A stretch of 64,000 nt of DNA from Vibrio syngnathi (lineage in GTDB: Bacteria > Pseudomonadota > Gammaproteobacteria > Enterobacterales > Vibrionaceae): positions 3,224,001-3,288,000 of the forward strand of contig NZ_CP017916.1 in NCBI RefSeq assembly GCF_002119525.1. Reading direction: 5' to 3'. The notes below the pieces were generated by a model. It was not told where the DNA came from. It did no database searches and was given only the letters and a program-made list of their open reading frames with translations. Of the stretch, positions 24,734 to 35,883 are shown piece after piece. The stretch's first letter is position 1. Each line of letters begins with the position of its first letter. Position numbers and translations under genes: made by a program.

Positions 24734-25864
24734 ATGCATGTTCTTGTGTTAGGCGCGGGCCAACTTGCTCGCATGATGTCCCTAGCTGGGGCACCGCTGA
24801 ATATTGAAATTTCTGCTTTTGATGTTGGCAGCAAAAATATTGTTCACCCATTAACGCAAGCAATTCTAGGCAACGGCTTAGACCATGCGATTGAGCGTGC
24901 GGACGTCATTACTGCTGAATTCGAGCATATCCCTCATGATGTACTTGAGGTGTGTGAGCGCAGCGGTAAGTTCTTACCGACAACAGAAGCAATCAAAGCT
25001 GGCGGTGACCGTCGCCTTGAAAAAGCCCTGTTAGACGAAGCAAACGTGAAAAATGCTAAGTACTACGTGATTAACTCTCGCGAAGACTTTGACGCTGCGA
25101 TTGCTCACGTAAGCTTGCCAATGGTCTTAAAGAGCACACTTGGCGGCTACGATGGCAAAGGCCAGTGGCGCTTAAAGACATTAGATAATGTTGAGTCAAC
25201 TTGGACAGAAATGGCTGAGTGCATTGCCGCAACAGACAACCAAGCGATTGTGGCTGAAGAGTTCGTTCCGTTTGACCGCGAAGTATCACTTGTCGGTGCT
25301 CGTGGCGCCAATGGCGAGATCCAAGTGTACCCACTGGCTGAAAATGTTCACACCGACGGCGTGTTGAGCTTATCGACAGCGATTGATGACATTGAACTGC
25401 AAGAGCAAGCAAAAACCATGTTCACCGCTGTTGCAGAACGTTTGGATTACGTTGGCGTGCTAGCGTTAGAGTTCTTTGATGTTAAAGGTTCACTGCTGGT
25501 TAACGAGATTGCACCACGTGTTCATAACTCTGGCCACTGGACGCAACAAGGCGCAGAGACTTGTCAGTTTGAGAACCATCTACGTGCCGTATGTGGGATG
25601 CCATTAGGCAGCACTAAATTGATTCGCCCAACTGCAATGATCAACATCCTTGGCGAAGATACTCTACCTGAAGCAATTCTTGCTAAAGGTGGCTGTCATG
25701 TTCATTGGTATGGTAAAGAGAAGCGTGCGGGTCGTAAGATGGGCCACATTAACGTGAGCGCTGACTACAACGCAGAGCTGCAAAGAGCGTTATGCTCACT
25801 GGCAGACATTCTCGATAAGCAAGCCTACCCTGCTGTGCATGAATTAGCACAGCAACTGAAGTAA
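24734..25864 (+). CDS. purK: 5-(carboxyamino)imidazole ribonucleotide synthase
   Basis: ATP-grasp enzyme that carboxylates AIR to N5-CAIR, the substrate of PurE. 376 residues. It has [15 protein letters not shown] at the start, the ATP-grasp [16 protein letters not shown] and [18 protein letters not shown], and the metal-binding [14 protein letters not shown]. Cotranscribed with purE and closed by a strong terminator. Confidence 0.98.
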   Translation: MHVLVLGAGQLARMMSLAGAPLNIEISAFDVGSKNIVHPLTQAILGNGLDHAIERADVITAEFEHIPHDVLEVCERSGKFLPTTEAIKAGGDRRLEKALLDEANVKNAKYYVINSREDFDAAIAHVSLPMVLKSTLGGYDGKGQWRLKTLDNVESTWTEMAECIAATDNQAIVAEEFVPFDREVSLVGARGANGEIQVYPLAENVHTDGVLSLSTAIDDIELQEQAKTMFTAVAERLDYVGVLALEFFDVKGSLLVNEIAPRVHNSGHWTQQGAETCQFENHLRAVCGMPLGSTKLIRPTAMINILGEDTLPEAILAKGGCHVHWYGKEKRAGRKMGHINVSADYNAELQRALCSLADILDKQAYPAVHELAQQLK

Positions 25865-25891
25865 ACCTACATCGTGGATTTGATATAAAAA

Positions 25892-25917
25892 TGGCGCTCA
25901 GTGAGCGCCGTTTTTTT
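25892..25917 (+). terminator. Terminator of purEK
   Basis: Perfect GC-rich stem GGCGCTCA / TGAGCGCC followed by GTTTTTTT. Confidence 0.9.
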
Positions 25918-25932
25918 GTCTATAACATCAGG

Positions 25933-26502
25933 TTATTGAGATTGAATGTGATGACACTTGCGATCAGCACATTGTTTCTTGGTGCCATTGGCTGTTTTCT
26001 TCTCAAGTAACAACGGAAACTGACACTCTTCACAACGACCAATAACAGGTGGCTGATTAACGGCGAACTTACACTTAGGATAGTTATCGCACGCATAAAA
26101 GGTTTTGCCATAGCGAGATTTACGCTCAACCAAATGGCCTCTGCCACACTCAGGGCAAGCAACAAGTGGCTGCTCTTCAGGTTGTTCTTTTGGTTGGTCC
26201 AAAGATTCGATGTGATTACACGTTGGGTAGCTACTACAACCAATGAACATACCAAAGCGACCTTGCCTTAATACCAATTCGTTTTGGCATTTAGGACACG
26301 GCACACCCAGCTCTTTCACCACATGGCCATCGTTTTGATGGAGAGGCTTGATGTAATCACAGCTCGGATACTGCTTACAGCCTAAAAATGGGCCGTGCTT
26401 ACCATGGCGAAGCTGAAGCTCTCCACCACACTGTGGACATGGTTCATGCTCTAATGCATGTTCATGTGCTGAAAAAAGCTGATTATCAATCTTACTACTC
26501 AT
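25933..26502 (-). CDS. Topoisomerase I-type zinc-ribbon protein (YrdD-like)
   Basis: 189-residue protein made of four zinc ribbons without a topoisomerase catalytic domain: CPQCGG..CKQYPSC, CPKCQ..CSSYPTC, CPECG..CDNYPKC and CEECQ..CADRKC. These resemble the C-terminal ssDNA-binding fingers of topoisomerase I. Similar stand-alone proteins lie in the tsaC-smg region of enterobacteria (YrdD); function is not established. Follows smg by 12 bp; probably the last gene of the LysM-dprA-smg transcript. Confidence 0.9.
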   Translation of the reverse strand: MSSKIDNQLFSAHEHALEHEPCPQCGGELQLRHGKHGPFLGCKQYPSCDYIKPLHQNDGHVVKELGVPCPKCQNELVLRQGRFGMFIGCSSYPTCNHIESLDQPKEQPEEQPLVACPECGRGHLVERKSRYGKTFYACDNYPKCKFAVNQPPVIGRCEECQFPLLLEKKTANGTKKQCADRKCHHIQSQ

Positions 26503-26514
26503 GACAAGCCTGTA

Positions 26515-26991
26515 TTAATGCAAGATACCTTGCTCTTTGGTGTACAACAGCTCTTCCATTTGCGTGTAAGCACTTTCATTACCCGGCACATTAAACAGCA
26601 CCATTAAGATAATCCATTTCAGATCATCCAATTCAAATTCGCTCGTCTCAAGCCCCATCACACGATCAATCACCATTTCACGAATCTCTGTCGTGAGTAC
26701 GTTGATCTGTTCAAGGAACAATAAGAAACCTCGGCACTCCATATTAATACGTGAAATCTCTCGACTGGTATAAATACGCATCGAGGTATTGGAACACATA
26801 GTAATCGCCGCTTGATTCTCAGTATCTTGCAATGCCGCAAGATCTTCTAACCAATGGAGGGCCTTATAAATATCATCTTGGTGAAACCCTGCTCGAAGAA
26901 GCTCATCTTCCAGCTCATCTTGATCCACCTGCAATTCAGAATCGCTATGGATGTAGGTTTCAAACAAGTACATCAGTATGTCCATCATCAT
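26515..26991 (-). CDS. smg: DUF494 family protein Smg
   Basis: 158-residue cytoplasmic protein of unknown function, close in sequence to E. coli Smg ([60 protein letters not shown]). Three consecutive ATGs (26991, 26988, 26985) leave the exact start open. It starts 3 bp after the dprA stop, so coupled to dprA, the pairing found across gammaproteobacteria. Confidence 0.93.
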   Translation of the reverse strand: MMMDILMYLFETYIHSDSELQVDQDELEDELLRAGFHQDDIYKALHWLEDLAALQDTENQAAITMCSNTSMRIYTSREISRINMECRGFLLFLEQINVLTTEIREMVIDRVMGLETSEFELDDLKWIILMVLFNVPGNESAYTQMEELLYTKEQGILH

Positions 26992-26994
26992 AGC

Positions 26995-28107
26995 TTAGCC
27001 TCTCCCCTTTCGAATATAGCCACCGGAAACTGCAACAACATGCCCTGAGAGCTCAAGCTCTAAAAGCTGCATCATGACCTCATGCACAGGTATATGGGTT
27101 CTCTGTGCCAAAATATCAACGGGTGTCGCCTCTAACCCTACGTTAGCTAACAGCTGTGGAAATGGCAATTGTTCATTTTCCCCCATACAGGGCGTAGGTT
27201 CGAACAAGCTGGGTTGCTGATCGATAGACCAGTCTAACAGACTCTTTATTTCAATCAGAACATCTTGTGCACTCTGTACCAAACATGCACCAGCTTTAAT
27301 TAAGCTATTGCCGCCACGGCTGGTTGGACTATGAATAGAGCCTGGCAACGCAAACACCTCTCGGCCTTGCTCCATGGCATATCGAGCCGTAATCAACGAG
27401 CCACTCTTCTCAGCCGCTTCAACTACCAAGGTTCCGAGCGATAACCCACTTATAATACGGTTACGCCGAGGGAAATGTTCAGGTCGTGGTTTTGCGTTTG
27501 GGCGAAACTCTGAAATCAGCGCCCCATTTTCACAGATTCTATCGGCTAAGTTTCTGTGCCGCGCTGGGTAAATTGAATCCAAACCTGAACCTAAAACCGC
27601 GAAAGTCTCTCCTCCTTTATCTAGAGCACCATCATGAGCGTAACCGTCAATGCCCAACGCTAAGCCACTCGTGACAATCAAACCGTTTTGGACGAACTCT
27701 TTGGCGAAGGACTTCGCTGTCTGCAGCCCTTCGATGCTGGCATTACGACTGCCGACCATTGCGATTTGAGGCTCAATCAGTTTTTCAACGTGACCTTTAA
27801 CGAAAAGCACGCTCGGCGCAGAGGCGGTCTCATTCAGCAGCTTGGGATAATGCGAGCAATTCTGGGTAATGATGTGATGGTTGGGTTGTCTTGCTTGCCA
27901 CGCGAGGCAAGCCTCCACTTCTCTTGGGGCTTGCTCTCTTAAATAGGATATTTGCTTGGCAGACAAACCAATCGCTTGCAGTTGCTGGCTTGAGTAACCA
28001 ACAATATTAGAAGGGGAATCAATGCTCAGCAGACGAGAAAGGCGCTTGCCACCCAATTGCGGTACAAAACTTAGAGTTAGCCAAGCGCTCAGTTGTTGCT
28101 CATTCAC
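26995..28107 (-). CDS. dprA: DNA-processing protein DprA (Smf)
   Basis: Loads RecA on incoming single-stranded DNA during natural transformation. 370 residues: N-terminal SAM-like region, Rossmann fold with MVGSRNASIEGLQTAKSFA, SGLALGIDGYAHDGAL, VLGSGLDSIYPARHRNLA and EFRPNAKPRPEHFPRRNRII, and a C-terminal winged-helix region (ATPVDILAQRTHIPVHEV). Its start overlaps the LysM gene stop by 4 bp. I saw no clear competence-type CRP site. Confidence 0.96.
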   Translation of the reverse strand: MNEQQLSAWLTLSFVPQLGGKRLSRLLSIDSPSNIVGYSSQQLQAIGLSAKQISYLREQAPREVEACLAWQARQPNHHIITQNCSHYPKLLNETASAPSVLFVKGHVEKLIEPQIAMVGSRNASIEGLQTAKSFAKEFVQNGLIVTSGLALGIDGYAHDGALDKGGETFAVLGSGLDSIYPARHRNLADRICENGALISEFRPNAKPRPEHFPRRNRIISGLSLGTLVVEAAEKSGSLITARYAMEQGREVFALPGSIHSPTSRGGNSLIKAGACLVQSAQDVLIEIKSLLDWSIDQQPSLFEPTPCMGENEQLPFPQLLANVGLEATPVDILAQRTHIPVHEVMMQLLELELSGHVVAVSGGYIRKGRG

Positions 28108-29195
28108 TCGGTGCCCTTAAGCTCTTCCGTCAAAGCCAGATCCAGAGGCGATACAGCCAGAATGTCATTGCTAACCGGCTTAGAGCTCTGAGTGATCAAG
28201 GCCAAGCTAAAATACTCATAAGGACGAATGACCATCAAACTACCGAGTGAGGTACTTGGCAATTGTACCTTATCGCTCGCTGCTGATTCTTTATAGCTGT
28301 ATTCACCTTGCTTACCAAACACCACCGCGCCGCTTTCGCTGAGCGTAAACATAGAGCCTTGGCGAAGATTGTCTTGCGAGCCTTTGTTAATAACCACCAC
28401 CTGATTCTTTGCGCTGTATTGGCTGCCATCTAATGAGCCCAAGATATTAGCAAACTGTCCCGCAGCACTAGGCGCTGGATAAAACGTGGTTGAGAGCTTC
28501 ACCTGATCAACGCCAAGATCTGGTAACACGAGGTCATTGAGCAGTACCTCTTGCAGTTGAGTCTCTATCTGTAAACTACTGAACTCAGCATCCACCTCTT
28601 TCAGGCGCGCCGTGGCGACCAAACGCAAAGAGGTAATACTCGCTTGAGGTTGATGCCTTTGATAAGTCTCGACGGAACGGTAGATACCCCATTTTTGATG
28701 CTGCTGGTTTCCCGAAATAAACAATCGGTCTTCACCCGATAAGAAGCGTTTGCCATCACTGGTCCCTAACACTCGTTGCGCTGACTGGATATCTTGCTGC
28801 TCAACCAAGCGGTCAGATTGTAGATACGGTAGAACAAGCCCCTCATTGACGGTAGGCACCGCTTTCTTCTCTGATACACGAATCTTAGGGCTTATCTTTA
28901 TGACGGGTTTGAGGCTCAACACAGGCTCGCCATTAATCCAAACCAGAGACAATTTATCTCCGGGGTAAATAAGGTGAGGGTTTTCTATTTCAGGGTTTAC
29001 CTGCCATAGCCTTGGCCACAACCAAGGGCTATCGAGATACATCGCGGAGATATCCCATAAGGTATCCCCCTTAACCACCACATACGCCTCGGGTGCGCCT
29101 TGTTTAATGGTTAAAGGTTGCTCACTATTTTCAGCCATAACGGCGAACGAAAGCGAGGCACAAATAAGAGATAAAGCGGGGGAAAAATGACGCAT
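28104..29195 (-). CDS. LysM-domain secreted/periplasmic protein
   Basis: 363 residues with a signal peptide (MRHFSPALSLICASLSFAVM, cleavage after about AMA). One LysM peptidoglycan-binding domain follows near residues 34-80 (VVVKGDTLWDISAMYLDSPW through HLIYPGDKLSL). The rest is not recognised by me. Such a gene commonly precedes dprA in gammaproteobacteria. First gene of LysM-dprA-smg-zinc ribbon, divergent from def. Confidence 0.9.
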   Translation of the reverse strand: MRHFSPALSLICASLSFAVMAENSEQPLTIKQGAPEAYVVVKGDTLWDISAMYLDSPWLWPRLWQVNPEIENPHLIYPGDKLSLVWINGEPVLSLKPVIKISPKIRVSEKKAVPTVNEGLVLPYLQSDRLVEQQDIQSAQRVLGTSDGKRFLSGEDRLFISGNQQHQKWGIYRSVETYQRHQPQASITSLRLVATARLKEVDAEFSSLQIETQLQEVLLNDLVLPDLGVDQVKLSTTFYPAPSAAGQFANILGSLDGSQYSAKNQVVVINKGSQDNLRQGSMFTLSESGAVVFGKQGEYSYKESAASDKVQLPSTSLGSLMVIRPYEYFSLALITQSSKPVSNDILAVSPLDLALTEELKGTE

Positions 29196-29335
29196 GACCT
29201 AGGTTCCTTGGTCTGAATATATGACATCTGATTAGAGAATTACCTTCAGGATGCTGTCATTTGACCTCTAAAATGTCTAGAATTGAGCCAACAAGGTTTA
29301 AGCTGTTTCGGCACAGTTCAATATTTCGAGTGTAT

Positions 29336-29848
29336 ATGTCTGTATTACAAGTATTAACATTACCAGATGATCGTCTACGTACCGTGGCGAAACCGGTAAA
29401 AGAAGTTACCCCAGAGATTCAAAAGTTCGTTGATGACATGATTGAAACCATGTACGACGAAGAAGGTATCGGCCTTGCTGCAACGCAAGTAGATTTCCAC
29501 CAGCGCATCGTTGTTATCGATATTTCAGAAACACGTGACGAGCCTATGGTTCTGATCAACCCTGAAATTACCGACAAACGTGGCGAAGATGGTATCGAAG
29601 AAGGCTGTCTATCTGTACCAGGCGCTCGAGCTCTAGTACCTCGCGCTGCAGAAGTAACGGTTAAAGCATTAGACCGAGAAGGCAACGAATTCACATTCGA
29701 CGCTGACGACCTTCTGGCTATCTGTGTTCAGCACGAACTTGACCACCTAGAAGGCAAGTTGTTTGTTGATTACCTATCGCCACTAAAGCGCAAACGTATT
29801 CAAGATAAGCTAGCGAAGATTAAACGTTTCAACGAGAAACAAGGTTAA
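29336..29848 (+). CDS. def: Peptide deformylase
   Basis: Removes the N-formyl group from nascent proteins; Fe2+/Zn2+ metalloenzyme. 170 residues from ATG 29336 ([20 protein letters not shown]); the ATG at 29261 would add an unrelated extension. All three motifs are present: [16 protein letters not shown] and QHELDHLEG. Paired with fmt, the formyl-adding enzyme, 38 bp downstream, as in most bacteria. Confidence 0.98.
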   Translation: MSVLQVLTLPDDRLRTVAKPVKEVTPEIQKFVDDMIETMYDEEGIGLAATQVDFHQRIVVIDISETRDEPMVLINPEITDKRGEDGIEEGCLSVPGARALVPRAAEVTVKALDREGNEFTFDADDLLAICVQHELDHLEGKLFVDYLSPLKRKRIQDKLAKIKRFNEKQG

Positions 29849-29886
29849 TAACCGGTGCTATTACTAAATTAAGAAGGAAGTCTACC

Positions 29887-30852
29887 TTGGGTCAATCTTT
29901 AAGAATTGTCTTCGCAGGTACTCCGGATTTCGCCGCCCGTCACTTGGCGGCGTTGTTGTCTTCGGAGCATGAAGTTATTGCTGTTTACACACAGCCAGAT
30001 CGTCCAGCAGGCCGCGGTAAAAAACTGACTGCGAGCCCAGTAAAAAACATCGCACTTGAAAACAATATTCCGGTTTACCAACCAGAAAATTTCAAGTCAG
30101 ATCAAGCTAAGCAAGAGCTAGCAGATTTGAATGCTGACATTATGGTTGTTGTCGCTTACGGCTTGCTTCTTCCACAAGCTGTATTAGATACGCCTCGCTT
30201 GGGTTGTATTAACGTGCATGGCTCTATCCTACCGCGTTGGCGTGGTGCTGCTCCGATCCAACGCTCTATCTGGGCGGGTGATAAAGAGACAGGTGTGACG
30301 ATCATGCAGATGGATATCGGCCTAGATACCGGTGATATGTTAAGTATCGCGACGCTACCAATCGAAGCAACAGACACCAGTGCGTCAATGTACGAGAAGT
30401 TGGCTGGCCTTGGTCCTGATGCTCTTGTTGAGTGTTTAGCCGACATCGCTTCTGGTAAAGCTGTTGCTGAGAAGCAAGACGACGAACTTGCTAACTACGC
30501 GAAAAAGCTGAGCAAAGAAGAAGCTAAAATTGATTGGAATGACAGTGCAGAACACATCGAACGTTGTGTGCGCGCTTTCAACCCATGGCCAATGAGTCAC
30601 TTTGCGATTACTGATAGCAGCTCTAATGATGAAAAAAGCATTAAAGTTTGGCAGACACGTGTTGACCAAGAATCAACGTCTGCGCCAACTGGTTCAATCA
30701 TCAAAGCAGATAAAACGGGTATCTATGTTGCGACTGGCGACAAAGTACTGGTTTTGGAACAACTGCAAGTTCCAGGTAAAAAAGCCATGTCAGTTCAAGA
30801 CATCTTGAACTCACGTGCAAGCTGGTTTGAAGTTGGTACTCAACTTTCTTAA
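29887..30852 (+). CDS. fmt: Methionyl-tRNA formyltransferase
   Basis: Formylates initiator Met-tRNA using 10-formyl-THF. 321 residues. The start is TTG at 29887, behind AAGAAGGAAG with good spacing; aligned with family members ([20 protein letters not shown]) no ATG fits. The formyl-THF site and catalytic region [20 protein letters not shown] and the active-site Asp region [11 protein letters not shown] are intact. The use of a rare start codon may set low expression. Confidence 0.97.
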   Translation: MGQSLRIVFAGTPDFAARHLAALLSSEHEVIAVYTQPDRPAGRGKKLTASPVKNIALENNIPVYQPENFKSDQAKQELADLNADIMVVVAYGLLLPQAVLDTPRLGCINVHGSILPRWRGAAPIQRSIWAGDKETGVTIMQMDIGLDTGDMLSIATLPIEATDTSASMYEKLAGLGPDALVECLADIASGKAVAEKQDDELANYAKKLSKEEAKIDWNDSAEHIERCVRAFNPWPMSHFAITDSSSNDEKSIKVWQTRVDQESTSAPTGSIIKADKTGIYVATGDKVLVLEQLQVPGKKAMSVQDILNSRASWFEVGTQLS

Positions 30853-30971
30853 CCGCTTTAAAGCTACTCAATATGAACTTAGAAATGTGTAGCTTATAAA
30901 AACACAGTTTAGAAAACCTTTACGAGGGCAGAGATGCCCTCATGTATTCAAATAAATATTCGGTACCCCTC

Positions 30972-32252
30972 ATGAATGTTCGCGCTGCTGCTGCAAATGT
31001 CCTATTCCAAGTTGTCGATAAAGGCCACTCTCTTTCACACGCTCTCCCTGCGGCTCAAAAAACGATCCGTCCGCGAGACCATGCTCTACTGCAAGAGATT
31101 TGCTACGGCGCACTTCGTTACCTGCCTCGCTTAGAGTCAATCGCTAACGAACTGATGGAAAACTCGCTTAAAGGTAAAAAGCGCGTCTTCCATCACCTGA
31201 TCTTAGTAGGCATTTATCAGTTGGGCTTTATGCGAATTCCTTCGCATGCCGCCGTTGCTGAAACAGTTGAAGCAACCAAAACACTGCGCGGCCCAAGCCT
31301 CAGTGGTTTGATCAATGCCGTACTTCGCAGCTACCTGCGCGATCAAGAAGAACTAGACGAGAAAGCCGTTAGCCACAATGCTGGCAAATACAGCCATCCA
31401 AGCTGGATTCTAAAAATGCTTCAAGAGAGCTACCCAGATCAGTGGGAGCAATTGGTTGAAGCAAACAATAACAAGGCACCAATGTGGCTGCGCGTAAACC
31501 GCCAACACCACACTCGTGACGAGTATGTTGAACTGCTTAAAAACGAAAACATTGAATACTCTCTGCACCCTGAAGCAGCTGATGCCATAAAATTAGCCTC
31601 ACCTTGTGACGTTACTTTGCTTCCTGGCTTCGACAGAGGCTGGGTATCGGTACAAGATGCTGCAGCTCAGCTTTCCGTTGATTTCCTAACACCAAAAGAT
31701 GGTGAGCTAATCCTAGATTGCTGCGCAGCACCTGGTGGTAAAACTGCACACATTCTTGAACATACTCAAGACACTGAAGTGGTTGCAATCGACAGTGATA
31801 TTAAACGCCTAGACCGCGTTTACGATAACCTTGAACGCCTACAACTGCGTGCCGACGTAATCTGTGGTGATGCTCGCTACCCTGAAGAGTGGTGGACAGG
31901 CAGCCAGTTTGACCGCATCCTACTTGATGCTCCATGTTCAGCGACCGGTGTAATTCGCCGTCACCCTGACATTAAGTGGCTACGCCGTGCATCTGATATT
32001 GATGCACTAGCAGAGCTGCAAAGCGAGATCTTGGATGCAATGTGGCGCCAGCTAAAAGAAGGCGGCACCATGGTTTATGCGACATGTTCTATCACGCCGC
32101 AAGAAAACGTGCTGCAAGTGAAAGCATTCTTAGAGCGTACCGAGAACGCAACGCTGGTTGGGTCTGATATCGAAAAACCGGGTCGTCAAATACTACCTGG
32201 TGAAGAAGATATGGATGGCTTCTACTACGCAGTTCTAGTAAAACAGGCATAA
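30972..32252 (+). CDS. rsmB: 16S rRNA (cytosine-967-C5)-methyltransferase RsmB
   Basis: Methylates C967 of 16S rRNA. 426 residues from ATG 30972 ([15 protein letters not shown]), which aligns with E. coli RsmB; ATG 30942 would add ten residues and cannot be excluded. N-terminal NusB-like domain (residues 1-140), then the SAM domain with [15 protein letters not shown], the Cys pair of the RsmB/NOL1 family in [16 protein letters not shown] and [12 protein letters not shown]. Follows fmt after 119 bp. Ends with a clear terminator. Confidence 0.96.
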   Translation: MNVRAAAANVLFQVVDKGHSLSHALPAAQKTIRPRDHALLQEICYGALRYLPRLESIANELMENSLKGKKRVFHHLILVGIYQLGFMRIPSHAAVAETVEATKTLRGPSLSGLINAVLRSYLRDQEELDEKAVSHNAGKYSHPSWILKMLQESYPDQWEQLVEANNNKAPMWLRVNRQHHTRDEYVELLKNENIEYSLHPEAADAIKLASPCDVTLLPGFDRGWVSVQDAAAQLSVDFLTPKDGELILDCCAAPGGKTAHILEHTQDTEVVAIDSDIKRLDRVYDNLERLQLRADVICGDARYPEEWWTGSQFDRILLDAPCSATGVIRRHPDIKWLRRASDIDALAELQSEILDAMWRQLKEGGTMVYATCSITPQENVLQVKAFLERTENATLVGSDIEKPGRQILPGEEDMDGFYYAVLVKQA

Positions 32253-32258
32253 CAACTA

Positions 32259-32298
32259 ACAGCGGCTAAGAATTTATTTCTTAGCCGCTGTTTCTTTC
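32259..32298 (+). terminator. Terminator of def-fmt-rsmB
   Basis: Stem ACAGCGGCTAAGAA / TTCTTAGCCGCTGT with loop TTTAT and a TTTCTTTC tail. Confidence 0.85.
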
Positions 32299-32362
32299 TA
32301 GTGCATTATCAAAGCGAAATGAGATCACTAGGATTACAACGGCAAAAAATAAGAGAAAGGCT

Positions 32363-33739
32363 ATGAAGATCATTATTCTAGGTGCTGGACAAGTTGGCGG
32401 TACCCTTGCTGAAAACCTAGTGGGTGAAAACAATGACATCACGATTGTCGACCGTAATGCCGACCGACTGCGTGAACTTCAAGACAAATACGACCTTAGG
32501 GTTGTAAACGGCTATGCCAGCCACCCCAACACACTACGTGAAGCGGGCGCGCAAGATGCCGACATGTTGGTTGCCGTAACCAATATGGATGAAACCAACA
32601 TGGCCGCATGTCAGGTTGCCTTCTCTCTGTTTAACACGCCAAACCGAATTGCCCGTATTCGTTCTCCAGAATATCTGGAAGAGAAAGAAGCACTCTTCAA
32701 ATCAGGTGCGATTCCAGTAGACCACCTCATCGCACCCGAAGAGTTAGTGACCAGCTACATCGAGCGCTTGATTCAATACCCTGGTGCACTGCAGGTTGTG
32801 AGTTTTGCAGAACAGAAAGTGAGCCTAGTAGCAGTAAAAGCCTACTACGGTGGTCCACTGGTTGGTAATGCACTGTCTGCTTTGCGTGAGCACATGCCGC
32901 ACATTGATACTCGTGTAGCCGCTATCTTCCGTCAAGGTCGCCCTATTCGCCCACAAGGCACTACCATCATTGAAGCCGATGATGAGGTTTTCTTTGTGGC
33001 TGCGAGTAACCATATCCGCTCAGTAATGAGTGAGTTACAACGCCTAGAGAAACCGTACCGACGCATCATGATTGTTGGCGGTGGTAACATTGGTGCAAGC
33101 TTAGCGAAACGCCTTGAGCAGAGCTACAGCATCAAGCTTATCGAGCGCAGCTACACTCGTGCCGAGAAGTTATCTGAAGAGTTAGAAAACACCATCGTAT
33201 TCTGTGGTGATGCAGCCGACCAAGAGCTGCTGACCGAAGAGAACATCGATCAGGTGGATGTGTTCATTGCTCTAACCAATGAAGATGAAACCAACATCAT
33301 GTCAGCGATGCTGGCGAAGCGAATGGGTGCCAAGAAAGTAATGGTTCTGATTCAGCGTGGTGCTTACGTCGACCTTGTTCAGGGTGGCGTGATTGATATT
33401 GCGATATCGCCACAGCAAGCGACCATTTCTGCGCTGCTTACTCACGTTCGTCGTGCTGATATTGTTAACGTATCCTCTCTACGTCGCGGTGCAGCAGAGG
33501 CGATTGAAGCGATTGCTCACGGTGACGAAACCACCTCTAAGGTTGTTGGCCGAGCGATTGGCGACATCAAACTACCACCGGGCACCACTATTGGTGCGAT
33601 TGTTCGCGGAGAAGAGGTGCTTATCGCGCACGATAGAACCGTGATCGAACAAGATGACCACGTAGTAATGTTCCTGGTGGACAAGAAATACGTACCTGAT
33701 GTTGAGTCTCTATTCCAACCGAGCCCGTTCTTCTTATAG
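32363..33739 (+). CDS. trkA: Trk potassium uptake regulator TrkA
   Basis: Peripheral NAD(H)/ATP-binding subunit that gates the Trk K+ channel. 458 residues in two RCK halves, each with a Rossmann motif: [14 protein letters not shown] (residues 5-18) and [14 protein letters not shown] (about 236-249), each followed by a RCK-C segment. Ribosome site GAGAAAGG. Located 96 bp before trkH, so the complete channel is encoded here. Confidence 0.97.
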   Translation: MKIIILGAGQVGGTLAENLVGENNDITIVDRNADRLRELQDKYDLRVVNGYASHPNTLREAGAQDADMLVAVTNMDETNMAACQVAFSLFNTPNRIARIRSPEYLEEKEALFKSGAIPVDHLIAPEELVTSYIERLIQYPGALQVVSFAEQKVSLVAVKAYYGGPLVGNALSALREHMPHIDTRVAAIFRQGRPIRPQGTTIIEADDEVFFVAASNHIRSVMSELQRLEKPYRRIMIVGGGNIGASLAKRLEQSYSIKLIERSYTRAEKLSEELENTIVFCGDAADQELLTEENIDQVDVFIALTNEDETNIMSAMLAKRMGAKKVMVLIQRGAYVDLVQGGVIDIAISPQQATISALLTHVRRADIVNVSSLRRGAAEAIEAIAHGDETTSKVVGRAIGDIKLPPGTTIGAIVRGEEVLIAHDRTVIEQDDHVVMFLVDKKYVPDVESLFQPSPFFL

Positions 33740-33835
33740 CCTTGTTCTCGTGAGCTTCTTCTCGCAACTTTCTTTTTGTGAGAACGACGCTCCGGCACAA
33801 AGCTGTAATCAATTAAAGCTATGGTCTATTAAGCT

Positions 33836-35281
33836 ATGGTCAACTTTCGTCCGATATTATTAGTGATAGGGTTAGTGTTATCGAAGCTCGCCCTTTTCAT
33901 GTACATCCCCACATTGGTTGCCTTTTTTACTGGCACCGGTGGCTTTCTCGAGTTTGGTCAATCGGTAGTGATCACGCACATAGTGGCGTTCATCTGCTTA
34001 AGCTTAGGCCGTTCAGCTAAGTTCCGACTTGGGGTGCGGGACATGTTCCTTATTACCTCTTTGGTATGGACTATTGCCAGTGCCTTCGCTGCACTGCCCT
34101 TTGTTTTCATCAACCACATCAGCTTCACTGACGCCTACTTTGAAACCATGTCGGGCATCACCACAACAGGTTCAACGGTATTAAGCGGCTTAGACAGCAT
34201 GGCACCAAGCATTCTCTTATGGCGTTCTATCTTGCAATGGTTAGGTGGCATCGGCTTTATCGTGATGGCAGTAGCCGTTCTACCAATGCTCAACGTCGGT
34301 GGTATGCGCCTGTTCCAAACCGAATCATCTGATTGGTCAGATAAAAGCAGCCCACGAGCAAAAACCGTCGCGAAGAACATCGTGGCGGTTTATCTGGTTC
34401 TGACTGGTTTATGCATCATTAGCTATTTGTTTGCTGGCATGGGCATCTTTGACGCGATCAATCACGCGTTCACAACACTGTCGACGGGTGGTTACTCAAC
34501 CTCAGATGGATCAATGAACCACTTCTCCAACAGTGCTCACTGGGTGGGAACACTGTTCATGTTCCTTGGCGGTCTGCCGTTCTTACTGTTCGTTAGCGCA
34601 CTGCGAGGCAGAAAACTCTCAATCCTCTATAAAGATGCACAGGTGAGAGGGTTCACGTATCTATTTTTGGTCACTAGTGCCGTAATATCGACATGGTTGG
34701 TGGTTAGAGATGGCTACACTGTCATGGATGCGATGCGCGTTTCGATGTTCAACATTGTATCAGTCGTCACCACAACCGGTTTTGGCTTAGAAGACTTCAC
34801 TGCATGGGGCGCACTGCCAAGCACACTGTTTGCCTTCCTGATGATGGCAGGAGCTTGCTCGGGGTCAACCTCTGGCGGTATTAAGATCTTCCGTTTCCAG
34901 ATCGCGATGACCATGCTTCACAAACAAATGATGAAGCTAATTCACCCATCGGGCGTGTTTGTTCAACGCTACAATCAGCGACCTGTGAATGACGATATTG
35001 TGCGTTCACTCGTCGCATTTGGTCTGATGTTCTTTATCACGATTATCTTAATTGCAGGCGGCTTGAGCGCGATGGGACTTGATCCTGTGACCAGTATATC
35101 TGGCGCTATCACAGCCGTTGCCAACGTGGGCCCGGGAATGGGTAGCGTGATCGGTCCAACCGGGAACTTTGCCCCACTGCCAGACGCCGCTAAATGGTTG
35201 CTAAGTTTAGGCATGCTAATGGGGCGACTCGAGATACTGACGCTCATTGTTCTATTTTTTCCAGCCTTTTGGCGACGCTAA
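33836..35281 (+). CDS. trkH: Trk potassium channel membrane subunit TrkH
   Basis: K+-translocating inner-membrane protein. 481 residues with about 10-12 membrane spans. The four pore-loop filters are visible: GITTTGSTV, FTTLSTGGYST, VVTTTGFGLE and AVANVGPGMG. In the third transmembrane repeat GACSGSTSGG marks the intramembrane gating-loop region. Family C-terminus GRLEILTLIVLFFPAFWRR. Starts 96 bp after trkA; the Shine-Dalgarno is weak. Confidence 0.96.
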   Translation: MVNFRPILLVIGLVLSKLALFMYIPTLVAFFTGTGGFLEFGQSVVITHIVAFICLSLGRSAKFRLGVRDMFLITSLVWTIASAFAALPFVFINHISFTDAYFETMSGITTTGSTVLSGLDSMAPSILLWRSILQWLGGIGFIVMAVAVLPMLNVGGMRLFQTESSDWSDKSSPRAKTVAKNIVAVYLVLTGLCIISYLFAGMGIFDAINHAFTTLSTGGYSTSDGSMNHFSNSAHWVGTLFMFLGGLPFLLFVSALRGRKLSILYKDAQVRGFTYLFLVTSAVISTWLVVRDGYTVMDAMRVSMFNIVSVVTTTGFGLEDFTAWGALPSTLFAFLMMAGACSGSTSGGIKIFRFQIAMTMLHKQMMKLIHPSGVFVQRYNQRPVNDDIVRSLVAFGLMFFITIILIAGGLSAMGLDPVTSISGAITAVANVGPGMGSVIGPTGNFAPLPDAAKWLLSLGMLMGRLEILTLIVLFFPAFWRR

Positions 35282-35307
35282 CCAAGCACAAAATCAAGGA
35301 AACACAG

Positions 35308-35862
35308 ATGAAATCATACGTACTTCTCGCTGGCGCATTGCTCGCAAACTCAGTATTCGTAAATTCTGCCTTTGCTGATCAAATGGTCACATTGCCTGAT
35401 GGCAAGCAAGTGTTACTCAAAGATGATTTTACTTGGCAGTATGTGAGTAACGCATCATCGAATGCAGAGTTGGCATTGACGAGTATTCCTCTAGCCAAAA
35501 ACACACGCGGCACCACAATCAAGATTGGAGACACCAAGCCAAGCATGCAGCTTTCCAAATCAGGTGTGGACGTTTTGATTGGGGCAGGACTCTACGAGAA
35601 TGAACAGCTAATCTTACCTATTTCAGTCACTAACCAAAGCACAGAAGCCGTTGTGCTAGTTACGCTAGATATCACAGTCTACTCACCAACGGGTGAACTG
35701 CTGCATCAAGGCAGTATCAACACTTGGCAATCCATTAAGCGCCTAGCTGATACCTACCTTCGACCACAAACTTCGGCAGAAGGTAAATACTTAGCGATCG
35801 ATGTTGATAAGTATCCTGAATATAAAATAGACGTGGAGATCACTGACGTTTCTACCCGTTAG
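35308..35862 (+). CDS. DUF3157 family exported protein
   Basis: 184 residues from ATG 35308 (AAGGA ribosome site). Signal peptide MKSYVLLAGALLANSVFVNS with cleavage near AFA. The mature part opens with DQMVTLPDGKQVLLKDDFTW, a beta-rich pattern seen in DUF3157 proteins of vibrios; function unknown. 26 bp after trkH, so it may be on the trk transcript, though a link to K+ uptake is not shown. Confidence 0.85.
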   Translation: MKSYVLLAGALLANSVFVNSAFADQMVTLPDGKQVLLKDDFTWQYVSNASSNAELALTSIPLAKNTRGTTIKIGDTKPSMQLSKSGVDVLIGAGLYENEQLILPISVTNQSTEAVVLVTLDITVYSPTGELLHQGSINTWQSIKRLADTYLRPQTSAEGKYLAIDVDKYPEYKIDVEITDVSTR

Positions 35863-35883
35863 GGGCATACCGGTTCAATCAAA

